Below are positions 1 through 6,871 of a stretch of 17,935 bases of DNA, in pieces. The stretch spans positions 1 through 17,935 of the forward strand of contig CANPPM010000014.1 in NCBI GenBank assembly GCA_947575935.1, written 5' to 3'. This DNA comes from an uncultured Butyricicoccus sp. (lineage in GTDB: Bacteria; Bacillota; Clostridia; Oscillospirales; Butyricicoccaceae). Numbering within the stretch: position 1 is the stretch's first letter; each line of letters starts with the position of its first letter. The position numbers and the translations under genes were made by a program. The notes below the pieces were generated by a model. The model had not been told where the DNA came from, made no database searches, and was given only the letters and a program-made list of their open reading frames with translations.

Positions 1-1363
1 GTTCTGTATATCTGCTTTTCAGGCGTAAATATTCCTCTTTGGAAAGATCCCCGTTTTTCCAGTCTTCGTAAAGCCCGTCCGCGAGCCGCTGCACCCGTGC
101 AGCGGCTCGCCGGCAGTCTGCCAGCCGTTCCCCAGGTCCCGGTCCACCCCGCAGCGGCAGGCAGCGTATCGCCTCAGCTGTCTCTGCAAGCCCTGTGGCA
201 AGCGCACACTGCAACTGGAGCACATCCAATACCGCACGGTCCAACTTTTCTTCCCGTAGGGTATGCCGTGTACAATGCGTCCGCGATTTGGAACGGTAGG
301 TACGGCAGTAATAATAGATCTTGCCTTTGCTACGCTGGCGGGTCATCGCTTTCCCACAGCCGGCGCAGTAAACAAGTCCGGAGAAGCGATGCAGCCGCCC
401 CTGCACCGCCCGTCCTCTGTAGTGCTGAAGCTCCTGCGCGCGCTGAAAATCACCGGCGTCAATGATTGGCTCGTGTGTGTCCGGGACCACATACCATTCT
501 GACGCCGGAACAGAACGTTTTTCATGGATCTTATAGCTTACGACCCGCTGCCGTCCCTGCACCATCGTCCCGGTATAGACCGGATTCTGCAGGATACAGG
601 AAACCGAGCGCGGGGACCACAGCCCATCGTTTTTCTCTGCCTGCGGGCTTTGATATTTCAGCCCGCGCTGCTGCTTATACGCGGCCGGGTTGGGAAAACC
701 CAATTCATTCAGCCGCCTTGCAATGCCGTTTTTACTCATTCCGCCGGTCACAAACCAGCGGTAAATTTTGCGAACGATCTCCGCCGCTTCTGGATCCGGC
801 AGCAGGACATTCCGGTTGTCCGGCGATTTCTGATAACCGTATGGAGCAAATGCACCGATAAATTCCCCCTTTCGGCGCTTTGTTGCGAGGGTTGCGCGCA
901 CATCGCGCGAGGTCTTTGCCGCGTAGCGGTCGTTCATCAGCCCGTTAATCGGGATTTCAAGCCCCTCCAGCGTTTCCGGATGCAAAAAGGTATCAATGAG
1001 CGGCTCGCTGACGGTCAAAAAACGGATGCGGTATTTCGGAAAAACTTTTTCCAGGAAATACCCCTGATCGGCATAATTGCGAAACATCCGGGAGAGATTC
1101 TTGCAGATAATGCAGTCAATCTGGCCGGTACGCACAGCGTCCAGCATGCGGCGAAATGCGGGACGGTCGTAATCGGTGCCGCTTTCTCCGTCGTCGATAA
1201 AATATCCCTCGATTTCATATGCTCCGCAAAACTGATTTTCAAGAAATTCTTCGATGATTTTCCGTTGATTGGCAACGCTCAGACTTTCCTCCATTCCATC
1301 ATCTTTGGATAAGCGGATATAAACAGCGGCCCGCCAAACCCGATCCCTTACCGGTATTTGCAC
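1..1363 (-). CDS. Large serine recombinase (TndX/TnpX-like), C-terminus beyond left edge
   Basis: One uninterrupted frame of 454 codons runs from a GTG at 1363 off the left edge with no stop. The start is set by an in-frame TAG just upstream and by a ribosome site AGGGGGAG six bases before the GTG. The N-terminus carries the resolvase motif VYIRLSKDDG, with the predicted nucleophile Ser19, followed by EESLSVANQRKII, typical of clostridial conjugative and mobilizable element recombinases. A recombinase domain follows (about residues 155-235, around RRKGEFIGAFAPYGY), then a zinc ribbon with Cys333, Cys336, Cys353 and Cys364, then a charged helical tail ending near DLSKEEYLRLKSRY. Such enzymes excise and insert mobile elements through a Ser-linked intermediate. 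The usual length is about 500-560 residues, so only the end is missing. No frameshift was found. The element and target site cannot be told from here. Confidence 0.93.
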   Translation of the reverse strand, partial: MQIPVRDRVWRAAVYIRLSKDDGMEESLSVANQRKIIEEFLENQFCGAYEIEGYFIDDGESGTDYDRPAFRRMLDAVRTGQIDCIICKNLSRMFRNYADQGYFLEKVFPKYRIRFLTVSEPLIDTFLHPETLEGLEIPINGLMNDRYAAKTSRDVRATLATKRRKGEFIGAFAPYGYQKSPDNRNVLLPDPEAAEIVRKIYRWFVTGGMSKNGIARRLNELGFPNPAAYKQQRGLKYQSPQAEKNDGLWSPRSVSCILQNPVYTGTMVQGRQRVVSYKIHEKRSVPASEWYVVPDTHEPIIDAGDFQRAQELQHYRGRAVQGRLHRFSGLVYCAGCGKAMTRQRSKGKIYYYCRTYRSKSRTHCTRHTLREEKLDRAVLDVLQLQCALATGLAETAEAIRCLPLRGGPGPGERLADCRRAAARVQRLADGLYEDWKNGDLSKEEYLRLKSRYTE

Positions 1364-1387
1364 AGCGTTCTCCCCCTACAGACAGAT

Positions 1388-1404
1388 TGTCCGGCAGCCG
1401 GACA
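1388..1404. repeat. Perfect inverted repeat upstream of the recombinase
   Basis: TGTCCGGCAGCCGGACA reads as an 8-base stem around a single central base (or 7 bases around CAG). It lies 24 bases before the recombinase GTG. On the minus strand a TACAAT box (1410-1415) precedes it by about 6 bases, so the palindrome would cover the transcription start. It could be an operator, an RNA hairpin in the leader, or a recombinase-binding site. Confidence 0.6.
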
Positions 1405-1609
1405 GCTCTATTGTATGAGCCGTGGACGTCAGGCATGCCGGGCGCGCAGGCGAGGGCCATTTGGGGCCCAGCTTCTGCTGTGGCGCGGCTTTTACGCCAG
1501 CGCGGAGCATTTTTCCCGTATTTCCATAAAAGCATTTTCCAAAGTGGCCATAATCCGGTAATTTCCCTCAGATTTTGTTGAATCTTGGCGGAATCAGCGG
1601 GATTTTCCA

Positions 1610-1638
1610 TTGTTTTTGCGGGAACATCCATGTATGAT
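1610..1638 (+). promoter_or_regulatory. Possible promoter for the CAP-domain gene
   Basis: TTGTTT (1610-1615) and TATGAT (1633-1638) are separated by 17 bases, about 98 bases before the ATG at 1736. The -10 box matches 5 of 6 consensus bases but the -35 box only about half, so the call is weak. Confidence 0.35.
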
Positions 1639-1735
1639 TTGGATAGGCAGTGAATCCATGTGAACCCGTGCAGCCGCTGCCTGCGCAGCCACGAACTGTG
1701 GCACGCGCCAAATTCTTTCAAAGGAGTGTTCTATC

Positions 1736-2419
1736 ATGAAAAAAACGATCGTACTGGGCCTCGCCGCTTCGATGCTGCTGAGTGTCAACGCAGGCGCTGT
1801 GAACAAAACCAACTGTGCACAGGGAAGTCAAAAACGGCCCACAGTCGTAGTCGGAAATACCAATCTGAAAGGCATTTGGGAAGAAGTAAATAACCGGCTC
1901 AATCACTTTGACTGGTCGCAGCTGCCCAGTCTGCCGTCCAGACCAGGCACATCGACCCCCGACAAGCCTTCGACGCCGGTGATTCCAGATCGTCCGGCAG
2001 AGCCCGATTCCAAGCCGGATACGCCTCCGTCCGGGGACGCCTCGCTTTCTGCATATACACAGGAAGTCGTGCAGCTGGTCAATTCGGAGCGCGCAAAATA
2101 CGGCCTCCCGGCGCTGACCGTACACGGGAAAGCAAGCCAGGCAGCCCAGGTACGTGCAGCTGAGCAGGCCCGAGGCTTCTCGCACACCCGACCGAACGGT
2201 ACATCATGCTTTACCGCGCTGCGGGAAGCCGGTGTCAGCTATCGTTCGGCAGGCGAGAACATTGCCTATGGCCAGCGTACGCCGCAGGAGGTTGTAAAGG
2301 CATGGATGAACTCTTCCGGACACCGGGCCAACATCCTCGGCCGTCAGTTCTCGCAGATCGGTGTAGGCTATACCGTCATCAATGGGACTCCCTATTGGGC
2401 ACAATTCTTTATCGGCTGA
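1736..2419 (+). CDS. Secreted CAP/SCP-domain protein (YkwD-like)
   Basis: A 227-residue exported protein. Residues 1-21 form a signal peptide (MKK, a hydrophobic core, then NAGA). Residues 65-100 are a Pro/Ser/Thr/Asp-rich linker, and residues 103-227 form a CAP (cysteine-rich secretory/antigen 5/PR-1) domain. Expected CAP features are present: His150 in FSHTRP, Glu174 in GENIAYG and His196 in SSGHRANIL, then QIGVGY and a final WAQFFIG strand. The start is backed by AAAGGAG nine bases upstream. Bacterial members (B. subtilis YkwD, spore SafA-associated proteins) are secreted; their biochemical role is unsettled. The gene stands alone between the mobile-element edge and a convergent minus-strand operon. 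No LPXTG or cell-wall binding repeat is seen, so it is probably released or loosely held. Confidence 0.93.
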   Translation: MKKTIVLGLAASMLLSVNAGAVNKTNCAQGSQKRPTVVVGNTNLKGIWEEVNNRLNHFDWSQLPSLPSRPGTSTPDKPSTPVIPDRPAEPDSKPDTPPSGDASLSAYTQEVVQLVNSERAKYGLPALTVHGKASQAAQVRAAEQARGFSHTRPNGTSCFTALREAGVSYRSAGENIAYGQRTPQEVVKAWMNSSGHRANILGRQFSQIGVGYTVINGTPYWAQFFIG

Positions 2420-2470
2420 TCCGAAGGGCTGCTGCAGTCCCGAAAGGCAGACGGGAGCTATCACAGGTGC

Positions 2471-2493
2471 AAAAAAGCCCGAAAAACGGGCCT
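2471..2493 (-). terminator. Rho-independent terminator of the minus-strand gene string
   Basis: On the minus strand, GCCCG-TTTTT-CGGGC is followed directly by six T. It lies just after the stop of the membrane protein at 2503. On the plus strand the same stem has only a short T run, so it may weakly terminate the CAP gene too. Confidence 0.8.
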
Positions 2494-2502
2494 TTCGGAT
2501 AC

Positions 2503-3243
2503 TCAGGGCAAAAAGAACGGGCGAAAAGGGGGACCGTCGCCCGGATGACGCCGCTTCATCAGATAGGCAACCGCCGTCTGATTCTGCGGCAGGGGAATGC
2601 CGCGTGTACGCAGGCATGCCTGCGCTTCCTCTACAAACCGCAGGGACTGCGGCATATAAGGGATCTTCTCTTCCTCCAGATCGGCCATCACCAGCTCCAA
2701 AAGCTGTTCCATAAGGAAGGAAATTGGTTCCATCGCATCTCCTGCATCCATATAAAGAGCGTATAACGCCCGATACTCGGCCTCGCTGTAGGCGTACCCC
2801 AGTCGAGCAGTCTCCCCGCACCGCGCCGCGGTCAGCTCATCATAAGACGGCTCGGAAAAAATAACATCGGGCATGAGGTCACAGACACGGGAAAACCAAT
2901 AGTCCTCAGACAACTCGGTAACCGACCAGAGCTCACGACGCACCCATTCCCAACGGGACAGCTGCTGGCCGGTAAAGCGCAACGCTTCTTCCAGGCATAG
3001 GATGATATAAGCGGCGCGGGCGCGGGAGCAAACTCGAAAAAAAGGATGCGCGCCCCAATTTTTTTGCAGCGACTTCTGCTTGGCGCGCTGCTCCGGACTG
3101 CGCTGGAAACGGCGCAGCGCCAGCGCAGCCAGATAAAACAGCCACAGCAGCAATGCCAAAAAAGCGGCGCCCAGGGCTGCCCCTCCGAAAAAAACTACAA
3201 CTGTGTAACTCAGCCCGCCTGATGCAGCGGCGCAGCGGATCAT
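2503..3243 (-). CDS. Hypothetical membrane-anchored protein
   Basis: A 246-residue protein I do not recognise. Residues about 10-42 form one long hydrophobic stretch (rich in Val, Phe, Leu and Ala), followed by a basic RRFQRSPEQRAKQK segment that should sit in the cytoplasm. The remaining 190 residues are soluble, rich in Arg, Glu, Leu and aromatics, and largely helical by composition; they include WEWVRRELW and YSEAEYRALYALYMDAG. There is no catalytic motif I can name. An ATG at 3243 is preferred because GGAGG lies seven bases before it; a GTG at 3249 would sit on top of that site. It follows the broken comF by 86 bases and is the last gene before the terminator at 2471, so it is probably the operon tail. 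Confidence 0.75.
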   Translation of the reverse strand: MIRCAAASGGLSYTVVVFFGGAALGAAFLALLLWLFYLAALALRRFQRSPEQRAKQKSLQKNWGAHPFFRVCSRARAAYIILCLEEALRFTGQQLSRWEWVRRELWSVTELSEDYWFSRVCDLMPDVIFSEPSYDELTAARCGETARLGYAYSEAEYRALYALYMDAGDAMEPISFLMEQLLELVMADLEEEKIPYMPQSLRFVEEAQACLRTRGIPLPQNQTAVAYLMKRRHPGDGPPFRPFFLP

Positions 3244-3329
3244 GGGCACACCTCCTTTTTCTGCAGGGGTTGAACGTTGTTACGGCAATCGAAGCCTCTT
3301 CCGGCGACAATGCAGCCGCAGACCTGCTG

Positions 3330-4077
3330 TCATCCCCATTTCGGCGGACGGCTTTTGGCAGGCGTGCGCGCAAGCGCCAGTACGTACACCCGCGCGGCCC
3401 CTGCCTCACGTAGGGCCCGCACAGCATCCGACGCCGTTGCGCCAGTGGTGATCACGTCATCTACCAGAATCACGGATTTGCCGCGTACGGTCTGCCCGGG
3501 CAGTGCAAAAAACATATTTTCCGCTTCCCCTCTTCCATGGCACAGCAAAATCCATATTTTGCGCTGCCTGCTTCCTAAGCGCGTCCTACGGACCGTATAC
3601 CCGTACTCGCAGCGGGCGCTTTCCAAGGGTGGCGTATACGGGCAGCTGCATGGCGCTTCCAATCTGTCGGGCAGCCGCTGCACTTTGGTTGAAGCCACGC
3701 GACCACCATCGCACGGCCCCAATGGGTACGTAGGTCAAACAATCCGGCTGCCATTGACAAAGACGGCCGGCAAGGCAGGCCGCAGCCTGGGCCGAAAACC
3801 ATTTGCAAAGCGCGGTATGCCGGTTGAATTTATATCGTCTGAGCGCAGCGGCAGCTTCCCCGGTATAGAGCAGCGGCGCGTCTGCACCGTCTGCATCCGG
3901 AATCACGACCGGCAGCGTATTGCGGTATTCCTGCCGTACGCGTGGCACGCAGTCCCCGCAAAGCATGGCGGCACTGCCGGTCGGAAGCGGCCTGCGGCAG
4001 AGCACACAGGCACGCGGATGCAGCAGCTGCAGCAGCCATCCAACAGTACGTACCACCGCGGAATAAAACCGGTTCAC
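3330..4077 (-). pseudogene. comF: ComF-family phosphoribosyltransferase, disrupted reading frame
   Basis: The protein is split over two frames. The first part (GTG at 4077, GGGAGGAG five bases upstream) has the ComF zinc-finger pattern CVLC...CGDC, then YTGEAAAALRRYKFN, TYVPIGAVRWWSRGFNQS, and stops at a TAG (3588-3586) after VRVYGP. The second part, one base out of phase, contains the PRPP-binding motif VILVDDVITTGATASD and ends RVYVLALART...KWG at 3330. Both halves match ComF in the right order, so one ancestral gene is clear. The damaged zone is about 3520-3615. ComF proteins take part in DNA uptake and possibly recombination in naturally competent bacteria; here the protein is probably not made whole. 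A sequencing error cannot be excluded. A GTG start at 4077 is chosen over an ATG at 4101, which precedes the ribosome site. Confidence 0.85.
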
Positions 4078-4118
4078 GTTGGCTCCTCCCTGAAATAGCA
4101 TTTGCCGCAGCGCAGAGG

Positions 4119-4275
4119 CTTGTCCCCGAAACCTGGATTCGGGGGCGTGCCTCCGCCCTGCGGGTCACCGCAGCGTGCGTTTTTCCTCCTGACAGCCCTC
4201 TTACGAGGGCCGTCCCGCATCCACAAGCTGTGGATGCGCCGGGTCTCGCCGTGCGTCCTTTTGGGGCGCACGGCG
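4119..4275 (-). other. Block of five consecutive hairpins between yjbQ and comF
   Basis: Perfect stems follow one another: CCCCGAA/TTCGGGG (4124-4144), CTGCGG/CCGCAG (about 4159-4174), GCCCTC/GAGGGC (4195-4210), CGCATCCACA-AGC-TGTGGATGCG (4216-4238, ten base pairs) and GCCGTGCG/CGCACGGC (about 4249-4275). None is followed by a long T run, so this is not a plain terminator. A 65-codon open frame covers it (4271-4074, minus) and ends GTGA on the comF start, but it resembles no protein I know. A structured RNA, a processing site or a palindromic repeat element are all possible. Confidence 0.55.
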
Positions 4276-4303
4276 TCTTGGTTTTGCGCGCTGCGGCACG
4301 GGC

Positions 4304-4708
4304 TCAGTCCCTATCTACCATAATTTTCACATAATATTTGCGGGTGCGCGGGCCGTCGAATTCGCAAAAATAGACGCCTTGCCAGGTGCCAAGCAGGGGC
4401 TTTCCGTCCTCAATGAGGATGGTTTCACTGGCGCCAACCGCAGAACATTTCAGATGCGCATCCGAATTGCCCTCCATGTGCCGGAACGCGCGCCGGTCTG
4501 GAAAGGCTTCGTCAAAGCCCAAAATCAAATCGTTTTGCACGTCCGGATCCGCATTTTCATTAATCGTGATTGCGCCTGTCGTATGCGGGCAGAATACGAC
4601 ACAAACGCCGCTTTTCACCCCTGAATCCGCAATGACCCGGCGAACCGTCGAGGTAATGTTGTAAAAGCCTTCGCGTCCGGTATCCAGTGAAAAGATCTGT
4701 GTTTTCAT
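4304..4708 (-). CDS. yjbQ: YjbQ family protein (UPF0047)
   Basis: A 134-residue protein covering the whole YjbQ/UPF0047 fold. Family motifs are intact: CPHTTGAITINENAD (residues 40-54), HMEGNSDAHLK (77-87) and GTWQGVYFCEFDGPR (107-121). The conserved His42, His77, Glu79, Asp83 and His85 form the presumed metal or active site. E. coli YjbQ has weak thiamine-phosphate synthase activity; the physiological role of the family is not settled. Its ATG overlaps the stop of the HD gene as ATGA, with AAGGAGG seven bases upstream, so it is translated from the same message. It is followed by the hairpin block at 4119-4275. Confidence 0.93.
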   Translation of the reverse strand: MKTQIFSLDTGREGFYNITSTVRRVIADSGVKSGVCVVFCPHTTGAITINENADPDVQNDLILGFDEAFPDRRAFRHMEGNSDAHLKCSAVGASETILIEDGKPLLGTWQGVYFCEFDGPRTRKYYVKIMVDRD

Positions 4709-5280
4709 GTCTTTGCCTCCTTGTCACGGCTTTCATGCAGATAGGTAGCTTCCAAATCGGACAGGTGCAGCTTGACCGCCAGCGGATACTTTTCAAACGC
4801 GTGAGCCAGTGCAAAAGAGCCTCCCTGTACGGCCTCGTCAAAGCCGCCCATGTGCCAGCGGATCGCAACGGCTTCCTCATTTTTCAGCCGCATAAACCGT
4901 TCAATCATAAAAACCGATTTTTCACCGTGCCCATAGGGAAACCGGTCATCAATCGCATAGACCGGCGCCTTTTCCCATTGTCCGCGTTCATTCTTACGGT
5001 TGCGCATTTCGATGGTATAAAAGCCCGCCTTGCAAAGGTCGTGCAGCAGGGTTACGATAGCGACCGACTCCGGGTCGTCCACCCCCTCCTCGAAGTGCTT
5101 GGCGCGGAAAACATGGTATACATTCAGCGAGTGTTCGAGCAGCCCGCCTTCATACGCTGCATGGAAGCGGGTCGATGCGGGCGCCGTAAAAAAGTCGGTC
5201 CCCTCCAGCCACTCCAGCAGTTTTGACGCGCCGGGACGGCGGATCCACTTGTTAAAAAGATCCAAAAACACCTGTTTCAT
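4705..5280 (-). CDS. HD-domain hydrolase
   Basis: A 191-residue protein with the metal-binding histidine/aspartate pattern of HD phosphohydrolases: His50 in GLLEHSLNV, the His80-Asp81 pair in TLLHDLCKAG, His118 in YGHGE, His143 in RWHMGGFD and Asp175 in HLSDLEA. Related clostridial proteins are often annotated as hydrolases or HD-domain proteins with an unknown substrate, possibly a nucleotide or phosphate ester. The ATG overlaps the cca stop (ATGA) and has GGAGGAGG seven bases upstream; its own stop overlaps the yjbQ start. Its position directly after cca, whose product also carries an HD domain, suggests a nucleotide or RNA-end phosphatase role, but this is only inference. Confidence 0.88.
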   Translation of the reverse strand: MKQVFLDLFNKWIRRPGASKLLEWLEGTDFFTAPASTRFHAAYEGGLLEHSLNVYHVFRAKHFEEGVDDPESVAIVTLLHDLCKAGFYTIEMRNRKNERGQWEKAPVYAIDDRFPYGHGEKSVFMIERFMRLKNEEAVAIRWHMGGFDEAVQGGSFALAHAFEKYPLAVKLHLSDLEATYLHESRDKEAKT

Positions 5281-6620
5281 GCGTGTGCCTCCTCCATTCG
5301 TTCAATGACCAGATCCCGCAGGGTATCGACCTGGTTCAAGCTGGGATCCTCAATCACCAAGGAAAGCAGCCAACGCTGCATACGGCCAATCTCGGCGTCC
5401 GAAAGCCCCAGAAACTGCAAATCATAACCGTTCAGACACAGATCGCGCACCGTCAGCGGCTGACGTACCGACAAGATCCCATTCATCTGCCGCTCGGTCA
5501 GCTGATACCAGCGCAGATAATCCGGATGAGTGCCCTGCCCAACGCAGTCTGCCTTTTTCAGCATCAACAACTCCCGGCAGCGTGCCTCTCCCCAATTGGC
5601 CAGCCTACGGCGCACCTGCCGCTCCTCCTCCCCAAACGGGACGTCGTGCTGCCGCACCAGAAAGGCAACGCTGCGCTGCAGCTCTGCTGGGGCGCACAGC
5701 TCGTGCAGGCGTGCCTCCGCCAACATCTCGGATGCCTTGGGATGGCCGTAGAAATGCCCGACCCCCTGTGCGTCCAAGGTAAAGGCGCCCGGTTTTCCCG
5801 CATCATGGAACAGCGCCGCCCAACGCAACGCAGGCGTCGGCGGCACCGACTCGACGACACGTATCGTATGTTCCAGCACATCGTAGAGATGGTGATAATT
5901 GTGTTGGTCAAAACCTGCCATACTCTCAAGCTCGGGAAGGATCTCGGACAATACGTCATGTCCCTGCCGCAGCACACGGCCCACATAGCGTGCAAGCAGC
6001 AGCCGGTTCAACTCACTGAAGACCCGCTCGGGCACCAGATGCAGCAGGGTATGGGACTTGTGCCGCATGGCCGCAGCCGTGTCGGATTCAATCGAAAAGC
6101 CGGTCTCTGCGGCAAGACGCAGCCCCCGCAGGATGCGCAGCGCATCCTCCTCAAATCGTTTGGCCGGTACGCCGACACAGCGCAGCAGCCCTGCGCGCAA
6201 ATCCCGCCGCCCGCTGAACGGATCGACAAAACCGCGCGCCGGTGAATAGGCCATGGCATTGACGGTAAAATCACGTCGGGACAGGTCAAAGCGGATGTCC
6301 TGCACAAAACGGACGCCGTCGGGGTGCCGCGCATCCGAATAGGTGCCTTCGACACGATAGGTCGTGATCTCGATCGGCCCGCCGTCCGCCGGCAGCAGGG
6401 TCACGGTACCGTGCCGCAGGCCGGTGTCGAGGAACCGCTCGCCGGACAGGGCCTGTTTGACCTGTTCCGGTGTAGCAGAGGTGCACAAGTCAAAATCATG
6501 CGGCCTGCGCCCCATCAGGGAGTCGCGTACGCAGCCGCCGACCAGATATGCCGAGTAGCCCGCAGCCTCCAGCCTCCCCAACGCAAGATGTACGCAGTCG
6601 GGCAGCAGAAAGCCCCTCAT
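5277..6620 (-). CDS. cca: CCA tRNA nucleotidyltransferase
   Basis: A 447-residue class II polymerase that adds or repairs the 3' CCA end of tRNAs. The order of domains is standard: nucleotidyltransferase head with LVGGCVRDSLMGRRPHDFDL (Gly28-Gly29, Asp42/Asp44 for metal), RRDFTVNAMAY (115-125), the RNA and nucleotide selection block RFEEDALRILRGLRLA (155-170), then a helical body and an HD-like segment ALFHDAGKPG (about 267-276). The C-terminal part matches clostridial CCA-adding enzymes (PTZ/poly(A) polymerase family). It starts ATG at 6620, overlapping the DUF896 stop as ATGA, with AAGGA nine bases upstream. CCA addition rather than poly(A) polymerase activity is assumed because no other such gene is seen here. 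Confidence 0.95.
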   Translation of the reverse strand: MRGFLLPDCVHLALGRLEAAGYSAYLVGGCVRDSLMGRRPHDFDLCTSATPEQVKQALSGERFLDTGLRHGTVTLLPADGGPIEITTYRVEGTYSDARHPDGVRFVQDIRFDLSRRDFTVNAMAYSPARGFVDPFSGRRDLRAGLLRCVGVPAKRFEEDALRILRGLRLAAETGFSIESDTAAAMRHKSHTLLHLVPERVFSELNRLLLARYVGRVLRQGHDVLSEILPELESMAGFDQHNYHHLYDVLEHTIRVVESVPPTPALRWAALFHDAGKPGAFTLDAQGVGHFYGHPKASEMLAEARLHELCAPAELQRSVAFLVRQHDVPFGEEERQVRRRLANWGEARCRELLMLKKADCVGQGTHPDYLRWYQLTERQMNGILSVRQPLTVRDLCLNGYDLQFLGLSDAEIGRMQRWLLSLVIEDPSLNQVDTLRDLVIERMEEAHA

Positions 6621-6823
6621 TTCCCGCCATCCTTCCGGCGGAGGCGGTGTGCCGTCCCGTCTGGGCGGAGAATGACTGTGTTATCCAACTGGCTCTGCAG
6701 ACTGCGCCGGAACCCTGCAATATATTCCTCACGGAGCCTGCGCTGTTCCTGCACTTCTTCGGGCGTCAGCCCCTCGGCCCTGGCTTTTTTCGCCAGGAAG
6801 TTGATACGGTCTATATCGGCCAT
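6617..6823 (-). CDS. DUF896 family small protein (YnzC-like)
   Basis: A 68-residue protein with the family signature IDRINFLAKKARAEGLTPEE in its first third, then EQRRLREEYIAGFRRSLQSQL and the tail element VILRPDG. It forms a short helical hairpin rich in Arg and Glu, as in B. subtilis YnzC. The function is unknown; the B. subtilis paralogue YneA-linked YnzC/YmcA-type roles have not been tied to a clear activity. The ribosome site is weak (AAAGGGT, about seven bases away). The stop overlaps the cca start. A gap of 48 bases separates it from the upstream phosphatase-GNAT gene, the only true gap in this part of the string. Confidence 0.92.
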   Translation of the reverse strand: MADIDRINFLAKKARAEGLTPEEVQEQRRLREEYIAGFRRSLQSQLDNTVILRPDGTAHRLRRKDGGK

Positions 6824-6871
6824 AAAAAGAACCCTTTCTTTTCGGTTATGCCCGCGGTCCGTCCCGCGGCG

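Larger units (their letters stand above)
1364..1735. other. Intergenic region, probable edge of the mobile element
   Basis: About 370 bases lie between the divergent recombinase and CAP-protein genes. I see no credible gene here; open frames lack ribosome sites and family resemblance. The stretch holds a perfect palindrome just upstream of the recombinase and weak promoter-like boxes for both flanking genes. If the recombinase belongs to an integrated element, its right attachment junction should be in this interval, but the left end is outside the window and no core repeat can be identified. Confidence 0.6.

Noticed and set aside
1299..1721. 140-codon minus-strand open frame before the recombinase
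   Set aside because: It overlaps the recombinase N-terminus in another frame, has no ribosome site and shows no recognisable motif.
3586..3588. TAG in comF as a recoded or readthrough codon
   Set aside because: Other genes in the window behave normally, and reading through does not reach the PRPP motif because the frame also changes.
4074..4271. 65-codon minus-strand frame that ends GTGA on the comF start, suggesting a coupled small gene
   Set aside because: Its sequence is mostly the product of GC-rich hairpins and resembles no protein family; it is kept only as a note under the hairpin block.
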